The translations under genes were made by a program, and so were the position numbers. From Rhyacophila brunnea (Eukaryota; Arthropoda; Insecta; Trichoptera; Rhyacophilidae): a stretch of DNA of 64,000 nt. Under the pieces are notes generated by a model, which saw nothing but the letters and a program-made list of their open reading frames with translations, had not been told where the DNA came from and did no database searches. The first letter of the stretch is position 1, and each line of letters opens with the position of its first letter. Below, piece after piece: positions 26,281-36,541 of this stretch. Location of the stretch: assembly GCA_022495005.1 (NCBI GenBank), contig JAGYXB010002073.1, positions 62,001-126,000 of the forward strand, written 5' to 3'.

Positions 26281-26542
26281 ATATCGTCTCTGTTCTAGCA
26301 GAACACACTAACTGGAGACAACTAGTTTTGAGTAATTTGACTTTGAAGTTGTTAAAATGTTTGAAATGCCTATCATGTGAGTTTATTAGGTAATTGTTAA
26401 AAGGATGACTTTAAAATAAAGACTGTTTATTTATTAAGAAGGTTTCCAGACGGTAAAGTTTGAAATAAGGAACATTTTGGTATAACTAACTCAATATGTA
26501 TTTTTTTCAAATTAGTGTCTTCTGCCAGAACAGTGACGATAT
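26281..26542 (+). mobile_element. MITE 'ATATCGTC', copy 1
   Basis: 262 bp; left end ATATCGTCTCTGTTCTAGCA, right end (minus strand) ATATCGTCACTGTTCTGGCA, with ~31-bp TIRs. The interior (AAAATAAAGACTGTTTATTTA, AGGTTTCCAGACGGTAAAGT) is nearly identical to copies at 33531 and 60293. Strand given relative to the shared interior. Confidence 0.88.
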
Positions 26543-27029
26543 ATAAGTAGTACTTACATATTTTGAGAATGAAGTCTTGTAGATATGCATAGATTTTAAA
26601 TATGCACAGAAATGCGATAGTGTCCTTCATACAATATCTGAGTCTTCAATCTTTTAGTTAGGTATGTTATTTTAGGTTTGTGCAAAAATCCTTATCGTGT
26701 ACCTACCCATTATCCCAACGGATGCATTGTTCTGTTCTGTTATTGATGGACCATGTAATACCCACTGTGTTATCTTGTTGATAATTCTAGGCACGGTCGC
26801 CATTTTTTTTAGATTTAATAGTCAGTGGTAGTTGTGCTAAATGTATGAACGTTGATAGTAGTACAGTAAATTTAACATAATTCATGTATTTGTATATGTG
26901 TTAGTTAAGAACCAGGGAACACAGAATTAATGATACATTAAATAGGTACCTAACAGGTGTGGAGTAACAGGCAAACGATCTCGTGTGTGGAAGAATATGG
27001 GATAAATTTAAACACGTGTCAAGAATACG

Positions 27030-27735
27030 TCATTCCTCCAATCTGACAACTGCTCTCGGTTTATGCATTAAATATTGGTGCATTTGAAGGTTGCAACTCA
27101 CACCATTGTCTATCATGTGTGGTTCATTTTCGTAGGACACACGTGTCAAGAATACTACATTATAAGCTTGACCTTTGTTCCGACAGGACAGCTGCTCGGT
27201 TACATGTAAATTGTGGGTAAAACATTTCACCGTAGCACAGTTCGCCGTGAGTTTTCTATCGGAAAGAGATGACCGTATACTATACGGTTTCCAATTGTAT
27301 TAGATTCAATATGAACATGAATTCAATTTTCATTGCCGATTTTGGCAAAATTCATGAATTCAAGAATTAAAACCTAACCTAACAAATAATCCAGTATATC
27401 GGCTATTTTCAAAATTTGTTTGCCGCTGGCTTCCTGTAAACCGACAAGAATCGTGTTTTATGTAGACATGAATTTTATCTCAGTAGGTACTATACGACCC
27501 AAAGAGATTGGACGGTCTTTAATATACGATCATAATATATTTCCGATACAACATTTAACGGTGAAGTGTGATACGGCGAACTGCATACGTTCAATTTTCC
27601 GGACACGCAACTGCTCTCGGTCTAATTCAATATTGGTGTATTTGAAGGTTGCATTTATTATGTCTATTATATGCAATGACGTTATTAATTATTAATGTCA
27701 TTGATTATATGTGTTTCATTTTCGTAGACACTCAC
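27030..27735. repeat. Direct repeats flanking TTAGG element B
   Basis: About 130 bp at 27044-27165 (ACTGCTCTCGG ... TTCATTTTCGTAG) recurs in the same orientation at 27609-27735, on either side of element B. Shared segments include AATATTGGTG(C/T)ATTTGAAGG and TCATTTTCGTAG. Either the flanks are part of a larger element, or the insertion accompanied a local duplication. Confidence 0.7.
27222..27583. repeat. TTAGG-containing TIR element, copy B
   Basis: Inverted copy of the 14.2-kb element, ~362 bp. Its ends CATTTCACCGTAGCACAGTT and (on the minus strand) CAGTTCGCCGTATCACACTT align as ~40-bp imperfect TIRs down to TATCGG. Two CCTAA units sit near 27373-27382. It shares with copy A the segments around CTTCCTGTAAACCGACAAGA and CGACCCAAAGAG, giving an independent second copy of the whole unit. 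Confidence 0.82.
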
Positions 27736-28165
27736 ACATTCAAAACCCTCCTTCAAAATTTTGTATAGTGGGGGGTATAGCCTATCTGAATTACATTTAT
27801 TAATCTATTTTGTGTTAAGAACATTAATTTATTAAATGTATGTCACAACAACATAATAAACTGCCCCTTGGTACAGTAGAATCAGAGCACCCATCCCGAG
27901 GCCGTGTGTAAGGGTACGAATTCCGCATATTTAAAAATCACATGCAATCTGTGTGTAATTCATAGCAATTATCCAATGGGTAATATGTAGGTGTGTTAAT
28001 GAAACCTAAACTCTTTTAAGGGTCGTAATGTGCTCCGCTCAGGAACGAAAATTGTGTTGTACTTTCACTAATGAATAAAATATTTAAGAAAATGATGAAC
28101 CATTCAATTATGTATCTAAGTGTCGTATGAACCTCCACATTGTAGAGTCACTTTAACAGACTTAT

Positions 28166-28403
28166 AGGCCATCCATGGACTGAAACCGTATACGGTTTCG
28201 AACCGTGTGTCATACTAAGGTTATTTTTTCTGTTCATGGAAATATATTTTCACAAAGTATATTATAAGCATCTGATCATATTCGTTTATACCATACACTT
28301 ACACTTACAAATTTAGTGAAAATATATTTTCATGAACAAAAATCATAAATTTAGTATGGCACACGGATCTAAACCGCATACGGTTTCAGTCCATGGATTG
28401 CCT
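28166..28403. mobile_element. Palindromic MITE with ~85-bp TIRs
   Basis: Left AGGCCATCCATGGACTGAAA and right (minus strand) AGGCAATCCATGGACTGAAA continue as inverted copies through CCGTAT.CGGTTT and ATATATTTTCA.. to a ~60-bp centre. 238 bp; no coding capacity. Flanks CTTAT/CTTAA may be the target site. Confidence 0.85.
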
Positions 28404-29906
28404 CTTAAGCGGATTGGTCATTAGCATTCATACAATACACTGGACCGACACACTGACAGAAGCAGGCTGTTTTTTAAAACAATAATGTTATTAGTTATTA
28501 TGATTTTTCATTGATTTGAAATACAATTCGAAATAACATACTGGACTAAAAATACTCAGAAATGAAATATGTTTATTTATTTCATTCATTCCAGATACAT
28601 CAAATTCAAAATTAAGTTTGATACTGAATGTTACATTATAGTTAATATTTTTTCTGATGTAGTAGTTGGCAACCGCTTATAAAACACCCGTTGGCGCTCC
28701 TGGGAGTAGCGATCCATATATGCCCATGCTTTAATATTGTTCTCTAACTTGGATGAAGGTCTCCATAATCATTCAAACTATATCCGTCGTCCCTTTTGTA
28801 CTGCACATATGTATATAACGCCAGCCAATCTATCCACGCTATCTAGTCATTAGATACTATGTCAGTTGAAAGTTTAACCATATGCATTAGTTCAAATTAC
28901 CTTATTTGCGCTAATATATCCATAATTTCGATTAAATAATATACCTAGGTATTTATTAGTGTCAATTTATTTTTTTATAATAAAACAATTCACACGCACG
29001 CCACTGGACGAGTTAAAAGTGTTACGTATTATCTCTATTTTTTTTTTAAATAAATCCCAAGGTAAACTAAATAAGGCATAATGCCTGTGTTCCATTGGCA
29101 CGCAATTCAGACGATTTAGAGTCTTCGGACTTGACCAGGTTCGTTAGATTTCAAACATGTTTGATATTTTTACTCTCCGTGTTGCCAGAATTCGTCCGTC
29201 AATCACAACGTAAATTCGATTTGACATTAATACGTAATCGTTCTAAACCAATTCTAAACATTTTTATTGATTATTTTGTCAATTTAAAAATTATAGAAAA
29301 ATATACCTATCAATTATTTAAATTTATGAAAATCTTTGTAATGTTTTCATTCCTATATTCGTGCAAGCAAATCTGCATGTAAATAACACAACATTTCGGG
29401 ATTATTGGAAGACATTACGATATTTTCAACTATCGCAACTGTCAAAGTTCGACTTTTTTACTGGTTCGTTGGTCAGTAGCAGAGCATAGACAAATCGGAC
29501 TACTTATTGTCCTCGAACTCTTAGCTCGTCAATGGAGCGCCTGCATTAGGCATTTAAGTACCTCTATTTTCGTCCAGACCTCTGATGTTGTGGCATTGGT
29601 TGACCGTACAAGTGTTAAAAAATTAAATTAAATAAACCACTTAAGTAATATCATATTTTTTTCATAAATTGCATCACGCATCTATCAACGATGTATTTTA
29701 GCTTGCACTTTCAATCGTTATTTGATCAGAAGAAAGTATATCTATAATATACGTAAAACACGTAGGTAATCATTGCCAGTTGAAAAAATCGAACGTGGTG
29801 TGATTTTCATACTTTTACACTCTATGGCCCACATAATCTCAATGTTTTTACCCGGCCCACTTAATGAAAATGCTGCATGACAACAGGGACATGCTACCAA
29901 ATTGTT
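28404..29906. other. Non-coding, unassigned
   Basis: AT-rich with a plus-strand frame at 29095-29382 that has no recognisable domain; the slightly GC-richer 28680-28860 and 29440-29600 were not identified. Confidence 0.45.
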
Positions 29907-30222
29907 CAACATACATAACTTGAAAACACCTCAGATACCCACTAAAAATATATATTTGAAAAAAATACGATGCGAGACGGCATTTGAACCCGTATAACCA
30001 CTGGTATCGCGCCACTGTGCATTAACCAATTATGTTACGAGCCTCCTATCCCACATGAAATACTTATCAAATTGCGTTATTATTGACTATCGGTTAATGC
30101 GCAGTGGCGCGATACCAGTGGTTATACGGGTTCAAATCAAGTCGTGCATCGTATTTTTTTCAAATATGATTTTTCTAGTGGGTATATATCTGAGGTGTTT
30201 TCAAGTTATGTATGTTCAATAT
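29907..30222. repeat. Head-to-head tRNA-like SINE (type 2) hairpin
   Basis: Minus-strand SINE arm 29907-~30028 and plus-strand arm ~30094-30222 are inverted copies. Both contain the B-box-like GGGTTCAAAT, GCGCGATACCAGTGGTTAT and a tail with TCTGAGGTGTTTTCAAGTTA. The ~65-bp spacer contains TTGCGTTATTATTGACTATC. Another single copy is at 37116-37166 + 37845-37950. Confidence 0.83.
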
Positions 30223-30472
30223 AAGGAATGTTACATTCTCAAAATCTTGTGAATTATTCGTTGTTCATTTTTAGGTAGATTTCGTCGAATTCGAATTTTG
30301 AATGTCTGTAATTGAAAAGTGCTGTGCAAATATATACCTACACCAAAAGTAATGGAGCCATACATTGGCACTAGTACCTTATTTTTATTTAAAACATTGT
30401 GGACATAACAAATCTAAATTCAAGACGTACACAACATGAGATTTAGATTATAACAAATATTACCCTCACAAG

Positions 30473-31016
30473 TAGAGTTGGGTATTTCCCGAGAAAATCT
30501 CAATCTCGAGATTCGGGATTTCCCGAAATGATGAAATTTTGAATTCTCGAGATTCGGGATTTCCAGAAAAGAATTCTCGGGAATTCTCGAGATATCGGGA
30601 AATTTTTAAAAAAACCTGTAAAAATCCTAAAATCAGTGTAAAAACAGACAAATTCCAGAAAAAATATGATATTATTTATGTAAGAAGACAAACAAAATAG
30701 AAGTAGGAAAACAAAAATAATTAAAAACATTACTTATTATAATGGAATTTCAAAAAACACGGCCTGCCAATCGCTGCGTTTGCAAAAATTGCGCTCATTT
30801 TGAGTGGACTCAAGTTGGCTTAATTGTGTTGAATGCCCCGATCAGTCTTTGAACGTTTTGTATGTTCTGTCCACTTTTTTCATATAGAAAATCGTTGTTT
30901 CAATTAATATTTGATAATAAAGAAATCCCGAATCCCTAGAAAAGATTCTCGAGATCCGGGATGGAAAATCTCGAAAATTTCTCGAGAATTTCCGTCGGGA
31001 AATTCCCGAAACCCTA
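30473..31016. mobile_element. hAT-type element with CTCACAAG target duplication
   Basis: Ends TAGAGTTGGGTATTTCCCGA and (minus strand) TAGGGTTTCGGGAATTTCCC. Perfect 8-bp duplication CTCACAAG at 30465-30472 and 31017-31024. Subterminal regions consist of repeats of CTCGAGATTCGGGATTTCC. 544 bp, non-autonomous. Apparent open frames here only read through the repeats. Confidence 0.88.
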
Positions 31017-31024
31017 CTCACAAG

Positions 31025-33530
31025 TCACAAGAGAGGAGGAGAGAATATAAAATAATAATAATAATAATTATAATAACTGAAAAAATTAAATCAAAACATA
31101 CTTACGTACAATAATTAATACAGAAGAATTGGCCTCTTTTGAAATTTTCAGTGAAACATAATTTTAATAGATAAAAGAAGGCTTCAAAATAGTTGATATA
31201 GAAGTAATTAATTATTCATGATTCAAAGTATCGTCATTAGATATACCTAGCTCGAGTCGTAACAAGTAACAACCCTTCTCTAAATTACCCCGTCGTCCAC
31301 ATATAGGGCATAGGCTAATAAACGCACATGTTGCTTTGATTATGTGAAAAACGATTGTCATTAATTTTAATGTAGATTTAGTGGCAAAAATTAAAAATTT
31401 GTACGACGGAAATACGTAGGGTAATTTAAAAAAAAAACTATATGGAATAGCAACACTGTACAATTTTGACTGTGTTGTGTTACATGTATGATTGATTTGA
31501 TTACTAAATTGAATCAGCCTATTAGAATAAACGTCATGAGTCACTCGAAACTGGCTAGTTCAACGGTGCCGAACATATGGCACGCGTGCCACCTTCAATA
31601 CGCGCAGAAATTCTGCAGCCACATAAGTGGGATCGTCCCGGATCCTTGTTAAATCTCAACGCAAAACGTCCCGGAATTTTAAAGAGTACTAGAATTATGA
31701 CTACTTTATTACTTTCAAAAGTTTGTTTTTTCATTTAATGTATGATTAATGTATACCAGTACTTCCACCCGTGGTATGGTTGTTGAAACCTTTGAAATAC
31801 TTTGTAAAATCTAAAGTAGGGGGTGACATGTTACTTTCTTCCGGGGTTAAAAATGTCAAACACTTTTACTTTACGTCTACCTTACTGAAACAGTTAAAAG
31901 CAGTCGTAAACTTATTAAGTTAAACCAACATCTTAAAATAATTACAAGATAAAAAGAACTTTTTATATACAACGTTTTTAAATTTTCTGTTGAATCATAT
32001 AAACTTGACATGACTAGCTTAAGCGATCAAAAAAAATCTACTCGATAAGAAATAATACTGAATTGTCATTTTGACATTCATATTGATTTCCATAGTAACG
32101 CACGTATATATTAATAATTTAGTTGCTTCCGCTTAGCAACCAATAATGTGTCGAAATAACTTTTCATACAAAACAGAATTAACTGAAAATGAATTCAATT
32201 CTACTTAAAGATGGCTAAAAGTATTTAAAAAAAATGCATTGGCATCGTGTTCTAATATATCTAAAAATTTCAAATGTCTAGCTAGTCGGGAAATTAGTTA
32301 AAAATCGATTGCAAGATTTGTACCGGACAAAGAACCACCATACAAATAAGAATACGAGCTAAGAAAAACGTAAAATATGCGCATTTCTCACAAATTGATA
32401 TCGCTTGATACGCTTTCTTGTCTGCCACAAGTTTCCTTTGTGTACATACTGGATTAGAATCAGGGAAAGTGTGTACACTGTTCAATAGTTAGCTTATGTT
32501 TCCCGATCGTCCTATTCATTTCCGGTCTATCGTGGGGTCTCTTTTGGCGGTTGGTCGTTTTCCATTCCGGAAACATAGCCTGGCCAACAGAGTCACAGAC
32601 AGGGAGATCCAAATGACCACCTCAATATATTTTTTTCGGTATTTCATATAGAATACCGGTGTTCATTAAAAACTACGAGTATCAAGAAAAAATTCATGAC
32701 GCCCTATTTTTTCTTAGTGCCCTCAAGTTTTCGCACATTATGTAAGAAAATGCTGTCTAGAAACGAATTCGAGAGAAAACTTTATTTTGGCTCTTGACAA
32801 ATTCGAGAACTTTTTTGGCTTTCCGAAAAAGTATTTCATCCAAAACCACTATCGAGTGCTTTTCCGCACAAAATAGATACGTGGTGGATTCATATGTTAC
32901 TGTTTTACCGTTTTCGGATGATTCTGTCATTTTAGATATAGTTTTTTTTTTAATTTCTCATCTTAATACCGGTATTTTGGAATTTAAAACCGGTGTTACA
33001 ATCCCTACATATAATTTGTAGTTGTATATACCTATCACCCGACGAAACCCCCAATAGGACAACTGTCAAATTACATTTTATTAACTCAAAATTCAATATT
33101 TTTTCGTAAACATATAGGTACAATTAAAATAAACAGAATTTGAAAGAACCCAGCGGTCCAAAATAACTTAATAAGGTTAGGGATGGGTCGACAAAATAAT
33201 GGGTGTGCTTATTTCCCTCGAGAATTTGTAGAAGAATTTAAACTATTTTCTATGTTTGCCAATATTTTTTTTATTTTTAATTAATTAATTAAGCTGTTTT
33301 TGCAATTTTTAGGTATATCGTTAGATAATTTTCAATTTGCATTTTTATCCATCATTCGAATACCGCACGTTTGGTATTTAAATTTAATTAGTAGGAACAT
33401 CATACTTTTGTATTTCATATTAGTATTATTATACGTGTATTGTGCTATTATCATTTTTGTATGTTACATTTTTTCACTACTGCTTTGTCTAGTATTTTAA
33501 ATATTCTATAATATGTTAATTAGTAACTCT
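31025..33530. other. Non-coding, unassigned
   Basis: Starts with an AAT microsatellite (31050-31075). 31570-31690 (GGCACGCGTGCCACC) and 32490-32620 look like transposon scraps but could not be assigned. Confidence 0.45.
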
Positions 33531-33770
33531 ATATCGTCTCTGTTCTGGCAAAACACACTAACTGGAGAATACTAGTTTTGAGTAATTTGTTATATGTTTT
33601 TCATGTGAGTTTAATAAGTAATCATAAAAAGGATGACTTTAAAATAAAGACTGTTTATTTATTGAGAAGGTTTCCAGACGGTCAAGTTTGAAATAAGGAA
33701 CATTTTGGTATAACTAACTCAATATGTCATTTTTTCGAATTAGTGTCTTCTGCCAGAACAGTGACGATAT
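33531..33770 (+). mobile_element. MITE 'ATATCGTC', copy 2
   Basis: 240 bp, same ends and interior as copy 1, with a ~20-bp internal deletion after GAGTAATTTG. Flanked directly by the palindromic ATAT at both ends, which may be part of the target. Confidence 0.88.
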
Positions 33771-36326
33771 GTTTCATTCCATTATGATTAAGTCTATATA
33801 TCAATGTATGCCAAAAGTTGGTAAGTCTCGAAACCATGTTCTCTAAAATCGGGCATAGTGTCTTATAATAATAAATCTTTGTGGTTTATGTGCATGTTGT
33901 ATAATGTATCGGATAACCTTGATTTTTTTTCTAGCATTCATATTATCTACTTACCAACTTTTGCCAGCAACCCCACGATATATTGTGGTATTTAGTCAAT
34001 TAACGATAAGTGCAAAACTGTAATTTCTTCCTGTAAACCGAAAAAAGAAACTGCAATGTTTTAACTAGCCTGTCAAATAAATTGTTTCGATTGGTCAGTG
34101 GAAGAACCCTAAAAACTTAGTAAATCTCTATACCTACTTACCGATTACTAAATTACCAATTTTGCTCTTATTATAATTTGATAAAAGACCAAATATGTTT
34201 TAATAATATATGAAATTGTTATAAATTTTATGACTTTATCGGTTAGATACTGTGTCCATTTTAAGTAATACAATTCGCGAATTTTTTTTATTATTAAAAT
34301 TAGCAAACTTAAATGCTGTAAGTATATTTGCAATTGAAATAAAATAACGGAACAGTAAACCAGACCGTGAGATTACAGGTTATGAATATAAATTTTCTTG
34401 AAATTAGATATTCTCAGTTCAGCATAATTTTGTCCGAACAATTTTGTTTCCCTTAAATTAAAATTGAAAGATTAATTTTATTATTATTATTATTATTAAT
34501 CCCACGAGATTTCTGTATTTTTAATTAGTAACCTGATACTATCTTCCGTAATCTTCTTTCGAAATATTTCAAGTACACTCAATATTTAGACTAGAAATTT
34601 GAAAAGATATACATATTACCGATAATATTCGCATCTTCCGCAGTTCTATGTAATGTAATTATTATGATATTAACGATATTAACCCATCGGTTTATTTTAA
34701 CCTAATAAAATACCTCTTTACATATTATTTTTTATTGTATGTATCATATTCATTTGTTTCATGCCAGTGAATTAATTTGTTAATTTTCCAGTCTCGTATA
34801 ATATATTATTATATCATTAAATCTTTTTAATTTCGTGTACATTATAACATTATAAGATATCAGTCACATAAATATATTATCGAACAATGCCAGTTTAAAG
34901 GTAAAACTCGTTAAGTGTGTTTAAGCTTGTTTTTCAGAAAAAAATAGTTGCTTAATTCTATTCCATTATTTGAATTCTCTATGTTATATTTCTCTGTGGT
35001 AACCTCCCTTTTGTTCAATGAATATATATCTTGATTATTGTCCCTTGGAGAGTTTTGTCATTTACATTTAGAATGCTTGCTGAGTAAGATGTTGACCTAG
35101 GCACCTATTCTATAAAATGAATTACCTAAGTACCTACTTAATTATTAAGTTTCACTTTTGCCTAATGATTTTATTCTACAGTTATAATTGCGAAGTTATT
35201 ATTAGTCAGTGACATGAACTTTGAAACTAGAGTTTAAATTTTCAACAATTATGTTAGTAATTTTAATAATTATTTTTGTTGATTATTGCAATGTTACTTG
35301 TCAAATAAAATGCATCGTAAATTGCACCCATGATGCCAAGTTGGTGGGGGTCGGCTGGCAAAATTACGTGTTGTTTTTGCCAGTGTATATTTGATGCAGT
35401 GCAAGATTGCTAACAACCAAGCATCGTAAAAAGTCTTTCGCCGAATTGGCCAACTTTTAGAGGCGTTTGAAAAATTTGCTGCGTCATATGGAGGACGGAA
35501 TAATTCCGATCCCTCCTAAGATTCATCACTTTCAACTTCTGACTCCTCTGTTTCGGCAGAGTTTCAGTACACGGGTACAGAAGACACTGCATGTCACTAA
35601 AGATAAATTACTGCAGAGCAAGTCAAGATTCTTTGTATTTTCTAAAACTTTTTCTTTAAGCACTGAGGTACATGGTTGCTACATCAGTCCCCTGCAGCAT
35701 CGCTTCGGGACAAGGAAGTGTGACACTAAAATCTTTTCATTCTGACACGTTTATAGCGGCATGGAAGGCGGTCGTGGACAAACCGCGGCTGCATATACAT
35801 GGCGGGTGGAGATGGAGCAATTCAAATCAATGTTAATATATTATTATAAACGATCACGTTTTATCGTTTCAATTAATAATCATGTTTTATCAATTTTTTG
35901 AGAACCGTAGCAGTGTAGTACCTAGTTACTTTATGACTCACTAGTTTAGGGGGTTTACCTAATTCTAATTTTTAAAAAATCTGAATAATGGAATAAAATA
36001 TGCACTTAAGCAGTTTACCTATCTATTTGAAATTATTCGTTGTCAACTAAATAAAAAGAAAGCTTTCCTGTTAGCATTTCATTGGACGCTTTCGTTCGGG
36101 GTTTCACTTTTCATGTCGAATTCAACTGCATTCGGCTTGGAATTAATTTGCCTTTATTATTTATTAGCCTGTTAAATGAAGTTCGTGTGTTTGATGTCTA
36201 ATGATTGATCGATTTTGGAGAGTTAACAAATTGGTTGTCGATAAAGTAGTATTAATTGCAAGTCCGTTATTCAATACTGACATTGCGAGATGGGCGTGGT
36301 GTGCTTTTTGTCCCGCCGGCCCGCAG
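33771..36326. other. Non-coding stretch before the PTB exon
   Basis: AT-rich, with an (ATT)n run at 34479-34499. A block at 35400-35760 is richer in GC and keeps short frames open on both strands (35467-35745 plus, 35410-35592 minus) but resembles nothing I know; possibly an old transposon gene fragment. No convincing upstream Dab exon was found. Confidence 0.45.
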
Positions 36327-36541
36327 ACAAGAACGAGCCGTCGCGCTTCCTCGGCGAGGGGGTCTCCTTCAAGGCGAAGCTGATCGGCATCCTCGAGGTA
36401 GCGGAGGCGCGCGGCGACAGGATGTGCCAGGAGGCGCTGGCCGACCTCAAGATGGCCATCCGCGCCGCAGGCGAACACAAGCAGAGGATCTCGGTACACG
36501 TCGCCATCGACGGATTGAGGCTGCGCGATGAGAAGACTGGG
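36327..36541 (+). CDS. Dab: Dab exon a: first half of PTB domain
   Basis: Codes for the start of the PTB domain: the NEPSRFLGEGV entry motif, KAKLIGILEV, ARGDRMCQEAL and DLKMAIRAAGEHKQRI, ending at DEKTG. The acceptor is the AG at 36325-36326 after a short pyrimidine tract; the donor is GTAAGT at 36542. The exon starts in phase 1 and ends in phase 0. The frame is also open upstream to an ATG at 36290, so an intronless short N-terminus cannot be fully excluded, but the phase and the AG make splicing the simpler reading. GC content is far above that of its surroundings. Confidence 0.93.

Noticed and set aside
30466..30730. Two overlapping minus-strand open frames
   Set aside because: They read through the CTCGAGATTCGGGATTTCC repeats of a hAT-type element with a clear target duplication.
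35410..35745. Possible small gene at 35.4-35.7 kb
   Set aside because: Open frames on both strands, no motif, no splice context that joins to the Dab exon in phase; kept only as an unassigned stretch.
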